Source: Pseudoips prasinana
Lineage: Eukaryota > Arthropoda > Insecta > Lepidoptera > Nolidae
Assembly: GCA_951640165.1 (NCBI GenBank)
Contig: OX621234.1
Span: forward strand, 30,880,549-30,944,548
DNA length: 64,000 bases
Direction of reading: 5' to 3'
Position numbers and translations under genes: made by a program. Shown here piece after piece: positions 44,078 through 55,965 of the stretch. The first letter of the stretch is position 1. Each line of letters begins with the position of its first letter. The notes beneath the pieces were generated by a model, which was given only the letters and a program-made list of their open reading frames with translations, had not been told where the DNA came from and did no database searches.

Positions 44078-44372
44078 TAGTCAAAGTCAAAGTCATAATC
44101 ATTTATTCGTGCAGTGCATGACGTGGCAGCTACAGAGAAACACTGCCAGAAAACTCAGTAGGAATTCTATTTTAAAATAAAATATACTTAAGATTAATTA
44201 CAATCATGTGTGTTGACTCAGAACAATTCAATCCCAAGCACTTTGATCACTTATATAATCAGAAATTTTGTAATATGCCCTGCTACACAATTTTGCTTTA
44301 ATAATTCTTTTAAACTTATTCGTAGATAATTCTCTAATATCATTGGGAAGTTTGTTATAGAAGAAATATATA
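44078..44372 (-). pseudogene. 3' end of a CR1/Jockey-like LINE
   Basis: The minus strand encodes FYNKLPNDIRELSTNKFKRI and a downstream KLCSRAYYK-type C-terminus. The non-coding end carries AAAGTCAAAGTC on the + strand. A sister fragment is at 46010-46262. Confidence 0.65.
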
Positions 44373-44379
44373 AAAATTG

Positions 44380-44465
44380 TCCCGGGTGTGGGTCGAACCC
44401 ATGACTTTTAGCTTAGCAATAGGGGTCTCTAGCCACTCACCGAATACGCCAGTCAATATAACCTA
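44380..44465 (-). mobile_element. tRNA-like SINE head, antisense
   Basis: GTGTGGGTCGAACCCATGAC (B box reversed) and CACCGAATACGCCAGTC at tRNA spacing. Confidence 0.45.
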
Positions 44466-44769
44466 AATTGGTGAAACAGCCCGCCCAACTTCTTTTGTAT
44501 AATAATATACCGTGGGAAGTTTCTCAAAAAATGCCAATGGAAATACTGACACGCCATTTGCTGTTAAAGGTAAAAAAGCGAGACCTCACACGGCACTTAC
44601 TCCGCGAAATTTGATCGATGTAGGTATTTTTAAGCCAATAACAATTTTTATCGGAAGAGCTTCGTATTTTTCGAATATCAGCCGATCATAATAAAGTTAC
44701 GTGACAGCTGATGTGATTTACTGTTTTTTTATCAAATTGCTATTTTAATGAAGCTGTGAAGTTCCTAAT

Positions 44770-45015
44770 AAATACATGCTATGTTGGCTCTAATGGTTAG
44801 AGAACTCAGAGAGATGCCTACAGAGAGCAAATCTTTGATTAATCTATCATTTGTTCAATCAATGATTATTTGTTCTGTGTCTGGGTTTTATTTATCTATG
44901 ATATGTATGTATTTGGGAATATTTAATTGTGTTTATCAGTTGTCTGGTTGCTATTGTACAGGCTCTGCTAGTTTGGGATCAGATGGCAACGTGTTAGTTG
45001 TCTCAAGATGTTGAA
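44770..45015 (+). mobile_element. SINE (family B), diverged
   Basis: GTTGGCTCTAATGGTTAGAG head, TTCTGTGTCTGGGTTTTA, GTATGTATTTGGGAATA, then GCTCTGCTAGTTTGGGATCA and GATGGCAACGTG tail. Confidence 0.55.
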
Positions 45016-45289
45016 ATGACTACAACCACGACTGACAGCTATACGTGCCCTCCGATTTCCATTTCTTCAGTGACCGACTCACTTGACCCCAGAATTAGTA
45101 GTGTCAGCAGCGTGTCAAACCATACGATACTATTTTCGGGCGACAGCATTAAATGTATTGAGAGTTTCTAGCAAGAAAATCTTTAAAGAACATAACTAAA
45201 GTTGGAGTTCACGCCCCTGCGTTGGGTAAGTATGGAAACTTCTCACTCCAACGCTTGATTTTTTCCCAATCGTTATCTTATAGGGATTG

Positions 45290-45420
45290 ACTGGCCTGTC
45301 AGTCTAGTCGTTTTAACCCTGCCAAGTCACAAGTTGTGGGTACGATCTCCGCCCTGGAAAAGTCTTTGTTAAATGAGCAAAGTAGAGGCTATACCACGAT
45401 CAACTATACAATAGCTACTA
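45290..45420 (+). mobile_element. tRNA-like SINE, head and partial body
   Basis: TGGCCTGTCAGTCTAGTCG (A-box-like) and GTGGGTACGATCTCCGCC (B-box-like). Confidence 0.4.
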
Positions 45421-45849
45421 TAAAATAATTAGGTTATATATAGAAACACATCTGTTAAGTATCTGGCTCGTTAAGTTCGAATCGAAATGAGAAAACTTCT
45501 ACAAACTGGTCTTGCTTCCGCATCATTGAAGGTCGGCCAATCGACGCTGTTGTTCCGATTGTTCCTTTTCTTTTACATTACATTACATACACATAAATAT
45601 ATACGTACTTACAATGAACGGCCTTTCTCATACAGATGTACAAATACATACCTATATAGGATAGCGAACAAAGAGATCCCAACGGATGTAGTCGCGTCTC
45701 TCAGCAAAGTTGAACAATAATGCTACCTATATGAATTGGCAGTGGAAGCCAGCCTGTTCCGAATGCTATTTATTTGAGCAACCATTTACAGCTTCATTGA
45801 TCACTAATACCATCAAACAGACCAAGTAAAAGTTAACAATGCTCCTATT

Positions 45850-45965
45850 ACATTTTTGGATACAGTGGCCTATTTTTTTTTTAATTAGGGTAACTAACTT
45901 TCTTCTTACTGGTCCCAAACATGGCAGAGCCTGTACTAAGGCTACCAGACAGTAATAATAATGAA
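45850..45965 (-). mobile_element. SINE tail (family B), antisense
   Basis: GGTCCCAAACATGGCAGAGC, then CTGTACTAAGG and CTACCAGACAG are the reversed tail blocks. Confidence 0.45.
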
Positions 45966-46009
45966 ATCATCATTTTTTACCCTACCGTGTCGTGTACAGA
46001 AAGCTCAGA

Positions 46010-46262
46010 TGGAATCCTTTGTATTAAATAAATTTATCTTTTCTTTAGTTACATATTTTAAATGTGTGTTTTCTTAACTTAATTTTTCACTGAAACAATC
46101 GGATTTTTTTTTATATGTTCTGCTATACAATGCGGCTTTAATTATTCTTAAACATTTTTGTAGACAATTCTCCAATATCCTTGGGAAGTTTGTTATAGAA
46201 TCTTATACATTGCCTCACAAACGAGTAACTTAACGGGAACATATAATAGCGCGGAGAGTGCA
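46010..46262 (-). pseudogene. 3' end of a CR1/Jockey-like LINE
   Basis: The minus strand reads SFVRQCIRFYNKLPKDIGEL, matching the C-terminal motif of the fragment at 44078. Confidence 0.6.
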
Positions 46263-46414
46263 CAAACACGGGGGAACTTACCATTTACCTTACTCACATC
46301 ATCCGATGGGGCAGCAGCGAAAATCACCAACACTATAACGTACTCCAAGGTTTTCAACCCCAAATTCCAGGCTATTTGTAGTCTTTTTTGACTGACACAT
46401 TCCACGTAGACTTT

Positions 46415-46468
46415 TTGGCCATACCCGGATTTAAAACACGCTACCGCTAGACCAACAAGGCTCTACAT
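46415..46468 (-). mobile_element. SINE (family C) head, antisense
   Basis: The minus strand gives GCCTTGTTGGTCTAGCGGTA then GCGTGTT, almost the A-box region of the complete copy at 29824. Confidence 0.55.
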
Positions 46469-47384
46469 TTGATCCCTTATGTATAAAGATTTAGCTAGTA
46501 TGCAAACCATTTTAATGTTATTGGAATAGTAATGGTAGTAGAAGTTCTTACATGATTAATACAATTGACTTCGGGTGTAAAGGATATTTTGTAATACAAC
46601 TCATATAACAACTCTACTCATTCTTGTGTTCCCCAAGATCAAAAGTTAATTTTTATTTCTGTCAACCTCGATGTTTTTTATTTCACATTTATTTCTTTAC
46701 AAACACAATACATATCGTTAGGACTACTTTTATTTGGAAATAGATGGCACGAACTTTTCCTAATTGTGATTTTATAAGAGGCTTATAACTGATTTTTCGT
46801 CTATTTATAGTCATCCTCATTATTTATTTTTACTATTTGGAATTTATGATCAGCGTGAACACCAATTACCAAACACTTCTAGAGACTTCAAAGTTGCTAC
46901 CTAATTATGTTATCAATGGGGGTACCAGTTGTGGGCGACACATGTGGGCTCAAAGAATAAACATTTAAGGTTAAAGGACCGAAATATGTAGAAATAAAAA
47001 GATATTTATTTCGGGGAATCTACTAAAATATTCATATAAAATCACCACACGGAAGTATTTTTTTATTACTTCAATTTTCCTAAGAATATCTTTGATTGTG
47101 GATGTTAAGCGCTAACATATACATATGTAATATTCACACATATTATACATATTATACAAAAGAATTGCGTTTGAACACACGTTAGAGAGTTGGCATAAAT
47201 TTATACGTTGTTTAAATTAAATTTGGTTTTGAAGTATTATCAGTACTTCCTCGCCGTCTGCGGCAATCCTATTATAAAAGCTGGCGACACTTAGCCACAG
47301 ACATTAAATACGTACTACTTCAAGAATCGATAATCTAATTAAAGATTTGTAACATACGAAGTTCAGGAAGCAACCAAGGTTTTG

Positions 47385-49452
47385 TTTTCTATATATGCTG
47401 GTAATTAAATTTAGGTATATTATTGTTCCTCCATTGACACACATTTTTAATTTATGCTTAGCAAAGGGTATATTCCCTACGATCTTAAAAAAATCTATTG
47501 TTCATCCTATATTTAAATCCGGGGACAGAGACCGTGTCAGTAACTACAGGCCCATTTCCATCCTGCCTTCGGTCTCCAAGCTCTTGGAACGCATAATAAA
47601 CATTAGACTGATCAAATACTTGGAGTCAAATAATCTTCTATCCAATAAACAATACGGTTTTAGAAGTAAAAAATCTACGTGTGATGCGGTCCACGAGCTT
47701 GTCGACTATGTGGTAAAAAATGTGGATGCAGGTAAGAAAACCATAGGCATTTTTCTAGACCTATCAAAAGCCTTTGACATGGTCTCTGTTCCACTCTTAC
47801 TGGACAAACTGGAGAGGCTTGGTGTGCGTGGTTGTCAGTTACAATTGTTAAGTAGTTATCTGCAAAATCGTGCACAATGTGTTAAAATAGATAATGAGTT
47901 AAGTGACGAATTACCAGTGAACTACGGCGTGCCCCAGGGTAGTATTCTTGGCCCTACTTTGTGTCTAGTTTACTTAAATGATCTCTGTGAACTAGATCTC
48001 AATGAGGGTAAACTGATATCGTACGCAGATGACACCGTACTCCTTTTCTCCGATGATACGTGGGATGCGGTTTTTCAAAGAGCACAATATGGTCTAAATT
48101 GTATTAATCACTGGTTGCAATCTAATATTTTGAGTTTAAATTCTAAAAAAACTCAATATATTACATTCTCAATGCGCAACATTAACCCTTCTCCTCAATC
48201 TTACTCTTTGTTTGTGCATAAGTGCTGTAATAATCTTACGTGTCAATGTACCGGTTTAACCCATGTTAAAACTATTAAATATCTTGGAGTAATGATCGAT
48301 GAAAACCTTTCCTTTCGACAACATGTAGAACTTTTAACAACTAGGCTAAGAAAATTAATATTTCTATTTAAAAACCTACGACATGTTGCTGAACCAAAAT
48401 TAATTAAGCAAGTCTACTTAGCTCTTGCACAAACTACTCTTCAATATTGTATATCCGTCTGGGGAGGTGCATCAAAAACGATTATAGAACCTTTGGAGAG
48501 AGCTCAACGAGCTATTCTCAAGGTTAGTACCTTTCGGCCCTTCTTATTTCCCACTTTCTGTCTATATCAGTCATGTCAAGTTCTCACAGTACGTCAGCTC
48601 TTTATATTGTATATTATTTTAAAACAACATTCGAATATACACTATGACAAACCGACTGTACAATCTAAACGAAGAAAGGTAGCATTAGTAGAAATACCAA
48701 TTTTTAAACATGCATATGTGAATAAGCACTATTGTTATCTTGGCCCATATATATATATAATAAAGTCAATAAATTAATATCCATTGACTATCTAAATAAA
48801 CATCAGTGCAAGTTAAAACTGTTTGAATACATACATACACTCAATTATGAAGAAACTGAAACCTTATTAAAGATCGTTCAGTAACAATAATAAATAACCT
48901 CTCTTACACACACACACTCACTCTCGCACACACTTACACAATGAGAGGCTACACACAACACTCACACCAACAATAATTTTAATGGCCACTGATATTTTAA
49001 TTTAATCTTAAGTTTAATTTATTTTTTATTTAATTATAATATAATTGTAATTTGATTTAATTTTGATTTCATTTAATGTTAATTTAATTTTAGTTTGAAT
49101 TTGATTTAATTTTGTTAAATTTTATTTTAATTTTTGTAAATCTGAATTTAGTTTAGATTTGACTTGATATTAATTTTAATTTAATCCTATTTTAATTTAA
49201 TTTAATTCTAAATTTTAATTTTGAAATTATAAATGATGTAAGTAAATTTGAATTGCAATATGTGTCCAAATAGTGTAAATTAGTTTGATACACAAAGAAT
49301 GAGCGCTCGTGTCTGAAATACAGATAAGTATTTATCTAGTTCAGACACAGCCGCGTCATACGATTGATTGAAAATGCTTAAGTAACCTGGTTTTTGTAAA
49401 TTCTGTTTGTTGCATAATTTGTGAAATAAATATTATTATTATTATTATTATT
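47385..49452 (+). mobile_element. 5'-truncated CR1/Jockey-like LINE with (ATT)n 3' tail
   Basis: It consists of the reverse transcriptase frame below, a long AT-rich 3' non-coding part (with a CA-rich stretch near 48907 and a short inverted repeat GTGTCTGAA/TTCAGACAC near 49315-49347), then AAATA(ATT)n at 49425-49452. The endonuclease part is absent. The (ATT)n tail is the site where the next element joins. Confidence 0.8.
47395..48777 (+). CDS. Reverse transcriptase fragment of a CR1/Jockey-like LINE
   Basis: A continuous 460-codon frame begins inside the RT domain and runs to its own stop. Visible RT motifs: SNYRPISILPSVSKLLE (about residues 49-65), KQYGFRSKKST (85-95), FLDLSKAFD with catalytic Asp (120-128), YGVPQGSILGP (177-187), and the catalytic box SYADDT (209-214). 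Later come the thumb-type segment TIKYLGVMID and the C-terminal CISVWGGASK region usual for these LINEs. It would copy the element's RNA at a nicked target. The missing N-terminal endonuclease makes it non-autonomous. The frame has no stop, so the copy may be young. Assignment to CR1 versus Jockey is by overall look. Confidence 0.85.
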   Translation: MLVIKFRYIIVPPLTHIFNLCLAKGIFPTILKKSIVHPIFKSGDRDRVSNYRPISILPSVSKLLERIINIRLIKYLESNNLLSNKQYGFRSKKSTCDAVHELVDYVVKNVDAGKKTIGIFLDLSKAFDMVSVPLLLDKLERLGVRGCQLQLLSSYLQNRAQCVKIDNELSDELPVNYGVPQGSILGPTLCLVYLNDLCELDLNEGKLISYADDTVLLFSDDTWDAVFQRAQYGLNCINHWLQSNILSLNSKKTQYITFSMRNINPSPQSYSLFVHKCCNNLTCQCTGLTHVKTIKYLGVMIDENLSFRQHVELLTTRLRKLIFLFKNLRHVAEPKLIKQVYLALAQTTLQYCISVWGGASKTIIEPLERAQRAILKVSTFRPFLFPTFCLYQSCQVLTVRQLFILYIILKQHSNIHYDKPTVQSKRRKVALVEIPIFKHAYVNKHYCYLGPYIYIIKSIN

Positions 49453-51146
49453 TTTTATACATCTGTATATCTCGGCTTGTGCCGGTATCTTAAGGCAGCA
49501 CGGGCCTAGGCCAAGTGCTACCCCGAAAGAAGAAAGTAGGAAGGAAGTGATGTTTGGTCGGTATTTTGTAGAAACTTACGCACTATCCTACAAGTATTTA
49601 ATATGGCTGCTTTTTGTAAAGTATAATGAGTATATTGTGGTAAACCTAGTAGTTGTAGCGATTGGTGGAGTTGCTTAGGGACTACGCCTGTAGTAGACAT
49701 AACTATGGGTACTATGTTCACGTGATTCAGCTTCCAAATACGGCTAATTTCTATTTTTAGGTCAGTATATTTCGATAATTTTTCTGCAATAGTATTTTGT
49801 AAGTTATGTGTGTTAGGTACGCCAATGTCTATAATCTGTGCTGTTTTATTAATTTTATCTATAAGGGTTATATCTGGTCTATTGTAGTGAGTAGTTTTAT
49901 CGGTTAGAATAGCGCGGTCAAAGTAAAGTTTGTAGCTGGCGTTTTCCAACACAGCTTCGGGTTTGTACTTATAGTATGGTTTTGGGGATGTATGAATCAA
50001 TTTATATTTGTAAGCTAGTTTTTGGTGTATTATATTCGCGAGCTGGTCGTGCCTATGCTTATAGTCAGTTTGAACAATTGCCTTGCATGCACCTGTTATG
50101 TGTTGTATCGTTTCGGGACAACTATTGCAACGTCTACAGTTATCAGTAGGTATTTGAGTACGCATGATAAATTTTTGGTAGTTACGCGTTTCTATAACTT
50201 GATCTTGTATCCCAAGAATAAATCCTTCTGTCTCCGGAAAGAGCTCACCACGACTTAGCCATGCGTTCGACGCTTCTTTGTCGACATTTGGTTGGCATAT
50301 ATCATGAAGATGTCTTCCATGTAGAGACTTCTGTGACCACTCTTCAAATTTTATCTTATTCTCTGTTAGATTTTCATTGTTCTGTGCTACGGGGCTTTTT
50401 AAATTTAAGGGGGTAAACTTACTATCATTTTGTACTATAGACTTAAGCAGGGAGGATGATTCCATTTTGGAGAAAAAGTATTGTCTAATGGTGGAAATTT
50501 GTCTATTGTGCAGGTTCGTGATGTCGATAAGGCCTCTGCCGCCTTCCTTTCTTGGTAACGTTAGTCGTTGGATGCATGATCTTGGATGGTGTTTACGGAA
50601 TTTGGTCATCGTGGTGTTAATAGCGCGTTGGAGAGATTTAAGATCCGTTTGCGACCAGTGAATTATACCAAAAGAATATGTCAATACGGGTATAGCATAT
50701 GTGTTGATTGCTTTTATAGTATTCCCTGAGTATAATTGTGTTTTCATAATTGTGTTAAGCCTATGTTGAAATTGTTGTTTTAGTTTAAGTTTGGTTTCTT
50801 TTTGGTTTATCTGTAATGACTGATGGTATCCTAAATACTTGTAAGTTTCTTTTTCGTCAAGTGGTTCTATTTCTTCTCCTGTCTCAAGAGTGTACTGATG
50901 TTGAAATGACTGCCCTAATTTAATTTAATTTATTTTGCATTTATCAATGCCAAATTCCATTTTGATGTCCTTAGTAAAATGTTCTGTCAACTGTGCTAAT
51001 TCATTTAGTTGTGTCTCATTTTCAGCATAAAGTTTGATGTCGTCCATATACAATAGATGGTTTAAGAAGTTTACCTGATGGTTAACCTGTTCTTCAGTCC
51101 CAGTGTACTGCAATGGATACCCTAATGAAGATTTGTTTAACATGTT
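49453..51146 (-). mobile_element. 5'-truncated R4/Dong-like LINE inserted in an (ATT)n tract
   Basis: The element lies between ATTATTATTATTATT (ending about 49452) and TTTTATTATTATTAATTA (from about 51145), so both flanks are the same simple repeat. Its 3' non-coding part is only about 65 bases. Elements of the R4 clade, such as Bombyx Dong, are known to insert in TAA repeats, which fits. Confidence 0.75.
49518..51143 (-). pseudogene. R4/Dong-like RT and restriction-like endonuclease, one internal stop
   Basis: One frame runs from 51143 to 49518, broken only by a TAA at 50925-50927. It starts late in the RT domain with the catalytic box HLLYMDDIKLYAEN. After the stop the same frame continues (TYKYLGYHQSLQ, then INTYAIPVLTYSFGIIHW). 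A zinc knuckle CRRCNSCPETIQHITGAC (C-x2-C-x8-H-x4-C) follows. Next is the endonuclease motif RPDITLIDKINKTAQIIDIG, with the PD...D arrangement of R2/R4-type enzymes. The 409-codon downstream part is otherwise intact. Missing are the N-terminal DNA-binding part and most of the RT. Confidence 0.82.
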
Positions 51147-51254
51147 TTATTATTATTAATTATGGTGACTAAGAACACATGAAAATCTCTGGGAGTTTTA
51201 TTTCCAATAGTAGATATGTGAGCTCTTTTCATGTGTTATAATGTTATAATTCTT

Positions 51255-51430
51255 TTTCTAGACTTTGATTTTTGGCCTGTATCTGTGAGTAAATATCTAT
51301 ATGAGTATGTATTTACAAAAGAAAAGTAGTGTGTGTAATATATCAGCTATCTGGTTTCCGTAGTACAAACTCTACTTTGTTGTTTGGAATCAGATGACCG
51401 ATTCTGAATAACAAATAAATAAAATAAAAA
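51255..51430 (+). mobile_element. SINE (family B), 3' half
   Basis: GGCCTGTATCTGTGAGTAAA, GAGTATGTATTTACAAAAG, TATCAGCTATCTGGTTTCCG and GGAATCAGATGACCG, then an AAATAAATAAA tail. Confidence 0.65.
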
Positions 51431-51439
51431 AGGTTTTTA

Positions 51440-52803
51440 TTCACGTAGACTTTAAAAATTAAAAAAGCGCTTGTAAATAGTCAGAACAGGGACAGAATAC
51501 CACAGGGAACAGATACCACAGGGATCTATTTTAGGACCCTTACTTTTTATTATATACATCAATGACCTGCCCAATGCTACTACTAACCTACTAACACTCT
51601 TTGCTGACGACAGTACTGTTACCATTAAGTCTGCAGAAGATCATACCTACATCCAGAATATAAATAATACTCTGGGTTCTATTATAGAATGGCTAGATGC
51701 TAACAATTTACGGGCTAACATAAATAAAACAAAACTTATGAACTTTGCACAACGTACACCTACCCATTCTGATATAACTATAAGCTACAGAGGTAAATCA
51801 GTGATTGAGGTCGATACTACAAAATTTCTTGGTCTCGCTATTGATAAGAAAATAACATGGAAACCTCATATTGATCAATTAAATAAAAGATTAAATAAGT
51901 CTGTATATGCACTTTACGAACTAGCTCAAATTAGTAACGTTAGAACTGTAGTGACTGCATATCATGGAATGGTATCCTCTATTTTAAGATATGGTTTGAT
52001 TTTTTGGGGGAACTCCACAGACCGAGATCGAATTTTCAAAGCACAGAAAAGATGTTTAAGGGCCATGTTTGGGTTAAAAACCATTGAGAGTTGTGCACCC
52101 TTTTTCCGCAAGTATAAAATACTACCACTACCTTGTCTTTATATATATGAAATTGCTGTGTTTGTTAAACTTCATTTATACCTGTATAATGTAGCTTCAG
52201 AGAGTAGTAACAGACGGCAACGAGACGAGTATCGTCTTTGTCTTAGAAAATCAAAAACTACTCTGATGCATAAAAGCGTGTTCTATATGGGGCCACTAAT
52301 ATATAACAAACTGCCCAAAGCGTTTAAAGGAAGTAATGACAAGATTTTCAAAAAAGAATTGAAGCAATTTCTTGTGAATAAAAATTATTATAGTGTGACT
52401 GAATTCCTAAATGATAAATTTTAAATTGAAAGTAATGCTAATTGTATTTTTGTACCTGTATGATTGTTGTATTTTAGAATCTTATATATTATTTTGACAT
52501 TTACTTCTATTAACGTGACATTGTTCAATACTATTTGACATTTATTATAATTCTATATCTTATCTGACATTGAAACATTTACTTAATTAATTGATTATAT
52601 TGTGATCTAATTATATATATATAACTTAAGTTTAATAATTGCACTCGTCGAAATCAATGTAACTTATTCTTGTTTGTTTAAATTTGTATATGAAACAATT
52701 TGCATGCCTTAGTTTTTAGGTAGAATACAGCGTTCAAATAAGTTTAATGTGTACCATCCTCTGTAATACCTGTATTGAGCAAATAAAATTGAATTGAATT
52801 GAA
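51440..52803 (+). mobile_element. 5'-truncated CR1/Jockey-like LINE with (TTGAA)n tail
   Basis: It includes the RT frame below, a 3' part with repeated TGACATTTA-type motifs, and the terminal AAATTGAATTGAATTGAA. The different 3' tail and protein separate it from the 47385 element. Confidence 0.75.
51477..52424 (+). CDS. Reverse transcriptase C-terminal fragment of a LINE
   Basis: The frame is open from 51477 (just after a stop) to 52424 and has no natural start, as expected of a 5'-truncated copy. It contains IPQGSILGPLLFIIYINDLP, the catalytic FADDST box, ANINKTKLMNF, TKFLGLAIDKKITWKPHID, a thumb-like region and the C-terminal LIYNKLPKAFKGSNDKIFKK with the FLVNKNYYSVTEFLNDKF end usual for Lepidoptera CR1/Jockey-like elements. 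The segment before PQGS (EYHREQ) looks scrambled compared with intact elements. The residual RT lacks fingers and the first catalytic Asp, so it is inactive. Confidence 0.82.
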   Translation: MVRTGTEYHREQIPQGSILGPLLFIIYINDLPNATTNLLTLFADDSTVTIKSAEDHTYIQNINNTLGSIIEWLDANNLRANINKTKLMNFAQRTPTHSDITISYRGKSVIEVDTTKFLGLAIDKKITWKPHIDQLNKRLNKSVYALYELAQISNVRTVVTAYHGMVSSILRYGLIFWGNSTDRDRIFKAQKRCLRAMFGLKTIESCAPFFRKYKILPLPCLYIYEIAVFVKLHLYLYNVASESSNRRQRDEYRLCLRKSKTTLMHKSVFYMGPLIYNKLPKAFKGSNDKIFKKELKQFLVNKNYYSVTEFLNDKF

Positions 52804-54309
52804 CATGTTTGTAGTAATTCAGTTATTATTTCTAGTTGCATATTACAGATATATAGGTACACGGAATGTTAAAACATTTATACAATTTATTTTATAATAA
52901 ATAATATCCCAGGATATGATAATATAATACAATATAAATATTCTGTTTGTCATTATGTATTGTCGCTTTTCTTTGGCTGCCATTCCTCATTTTTCTTCAT
53001 AGACCAATACGGGCAGGATCACTTACATGATACATCACATTTTAACTACTAATACCTGAATGTTGTAAGTAAGTGAACGGATGGACCGACATCAATGAGT
53101 TTATTAAAGTGAGTTTGGTGTAAGTTATCTTGCTAAATTATAGTGGCTATACAACATTTCTTTATGATAGTCTTTAATTAATAGTTTATTTTTGAGAATA
53201 AGTCATGTCATTTCAATTTTTTGAAGAAATTATTGCCAATTCATGGAACTAAAATCTTACCAATACAATTTCTCTTGTTTAAATTAAATTACCTAGTAAC
53301 TTGAGAACTGAACTGAATATTTGATATCTTGGCAATAATTAATTCATTGTCAATTATAACCAAGTTAATTGTTTAGTACCCCAAGCTATTGACAGTCGGG
53401 TCCGTTAATATTGGATGGGAACATAAATTGCTCATGGCACTGAATAATAATTAAAGTTACTGCAATGGAGAGTTAGCCGCTCTGCTGTTTTATTGGTGAG
53501 GATCACGAAAGCATATTTTCTTTTATTCTCACCTTATGTCAGGTTTATGTAAGATTAAATTTCAAGGGTAAGTGTGCCGCGATGAATTTACACGTGTTTT
53601 GGTGTGAATTAAGACGTCCAACCTGACGACATAAGGCGGGGAAATAAAGAGGAAAAACGCTTTTATGGGATTTGGCGGGTTGTCTTATTTCCTGAAAAAT
53701 GGTGAACACGTAGGATTTGCGACACGTCAACATCTAAACGAGTTTTGCTTTAGTTCTCATGTCGACAGCTAAAAGAGATCTTGTAACCTCAAAACTAATT
53801 CATAAAATGGGCTTAAGATAGGATAGTCTGTAATAATAGGTTTAAATTAAAGTGGAAATTTTTAAGATCTATTTGTTGCAATCCAATAAATTCAAACTTT
53901 TATAGTAAGAAATCCTGAATGCTTATGTATCTATAGAGTTGAGAGGTCTGCCGTACTTATACAAAATCTCTCTATTATTCCATACCTACAGTACGTGTAA
54001 TAATGAGCACATTCTACATGTAAATCCAACAAAATCAAATAACCGGCTATTACAAGACTACCTTGAAACGTGTGCAAATTTCTCAAACAGCCTATTCAAA
54101 GCCTTCCCCCTCGTTACTCGGCTAAAACTTCCCGATTTAAAAATAAGATAGTACCTACCTACCTTTTACCCAAGATTCCAGAGCATACGTGTTATGTATG
54201 TATACAGGGCGTTCACTTAGTCGTGTGATTTACTACTGTAATCATACATTGGTACTCCTATGCTATGTGGCTGACGGCATGGAATATCACCACCCCATCC
54301 AAACCCGTA

Positions 54310-54515
54310 AGATAAGATAAATTTATTTGCCTTAAACATGGTCATATAAATACAGGTCTTATAAATTATAATTAGTCACTACATTCTAACCAGATTCTGG
54401 TATGCAAATATTAGAAGTCTCGTAGTAGTCGTCCCGAAGGAATATCTATCAGCGTCTCTATACTACTATCACCATCACACTGCGATCGCCAACCTGATGG
54501 ACACAACTCCATGCC
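54310..54515 (-). repeat. Dispersed retroelement 3' fragment
   Basis: The minus strand GTTGGCGATCGCAGTGTGAT and CCTTCGGGACGACTACTACG resemble 3790-3895. It ends in an AATAAATTTATCTTATCTT tail. Confidence 0.5.
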
Positions 54516-55669
54516 CTCAAAGATTGTAGTAACCAAAAAAAACATAACAAACTTGACTAAAAAAGTCATTATAAACACAAAATGTATATTTATATAAATT
54601 AGCGTCTTTAAAAGCTCAGTGTATGTGTTGTTGGACGTTATTAAATAAAATAAAGGCAATTCCTGTACCTCCTATTTGGAAGGTAAACAAAGATATACAT
54701 AAATATCTAAAGCAAAGCGTACATTAGACCAAATGTCATCCTAACTAGAGATAACTAAAACTTCGCCTCAAGTGTCGAGTTATTTAATTTGTATGTTTTT
54801 CACCCACAAACACACACAAGATCCAGTCACATATATTTGCTTCGAGGAAAATTTACTTACATTGTACTAAAAAGAAAAATAAATAAAAATGGCCGAACAC
54901 TGCCTCTTAAGACACAGGCTTGCCTAGTTTAAGAGACAATGAATATAAGCATAAAATACGCAACGTTTCTGCGAAATTCACAAAATAAATATATCACTTT
55001 CTGAAAATAAAGATTATTATTATTTTAACCTATAGGTATCAAATTATATTGCGGCAACATTATTATAGCTTACGTACACGCATTGAAATGTATTCCTGTG
55101 TTCCAGAGTCAGCGCTGATAGATTATTACAGCACACAAATTATTCATATCATACAAAGAGATTCTCTCCTCCCTTCTGAAAAGCCGTATTCCTGGGAATA
55201 TTGAATAGGAACGGGTTTAATAATTATAAAGCATGTACGAGCATGTAAGTATTAGTGACGGCACCAATACGGTCGGTATTATGCAATTTCAGCGAGCTCG
55301 ACCACAAAGAGACCGCATGTATTCAAAATTTACCTCAAAATAAAATATAAAGGTGTAGTACGACGCAATACGTTCATATGTTTTTGTCTATACAATTCGT
55401 TTCAACAGATTTAAAAATTACTTTTTGTAATTACATAACTGTGTACCATACTACTACATAATACCATTGTAGACCAAGATTTAAAACTGAAAGTAATAAT
55501 AATAAATATTGTTTATTTTCTCCACAAATATTTTAGGATAAAAGTTAGAGAGTAAAGTGTTGTGGAGACTGGGGCCGGTACTAGTTTAACTGTGTGTTAC
55601 AAGTGTCCAGGCCTCCACCTCGGACAGGTGAGATATTTTCCTTGAATTAAATTTAGACTGTTAACATCT

Positions 55670-55965
55670 TGAGACATTATTAACACACGGCCATCTAATC
55701 CCAAACTTTTAAGACATTATTCACACACGGCCATTTGATCCCAAACTAAGCATAGCTTATGCTATGGCAACCAGATAAGTGATATACTACATATACTACT
55801 TTTCTTTTATAAATACATAGTTATAAATAATTACACCCAGACTCAGGACAAACAGACAAGTTCATGCGCGCAAATATCTGTCGTGGGTGGGAATCAAACC
55901 CACGACCTGCGGCATGAAAGGCAAAATATCTACCAACCACGCCAGCCGGCACGTCAAAGTAAACA
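55670..55965 (-). mobile_element. Full-length SINE (family B), antisense, with a duplicated tail
   Basis: The tail block GAGACATTATTAACACACGG and its near copy GACATTATTCACACACGG stand side by side (55668 and 55712). Then come CCAAACTAAGCATAGCTTAT, AAATACATAGTTATAAATAA, ACTCAGGACAAACAGACAAG and the head with GGGAATCAAACCCACGACC. Confidence 0.75.

Noticed and set aside
54411..54569. Minus-strand 52-residue frame with a convincing signal-peptide-like start and two Cys, looking like a small secreted peptide gene
   Set aside because: The C-terminal half lies in a repeat whose diverged relative is at 3790-3895, and the end is an AT-rich retroelement tail. The apparent signal peptide is a chance hydrophobic AT-rich stretch.
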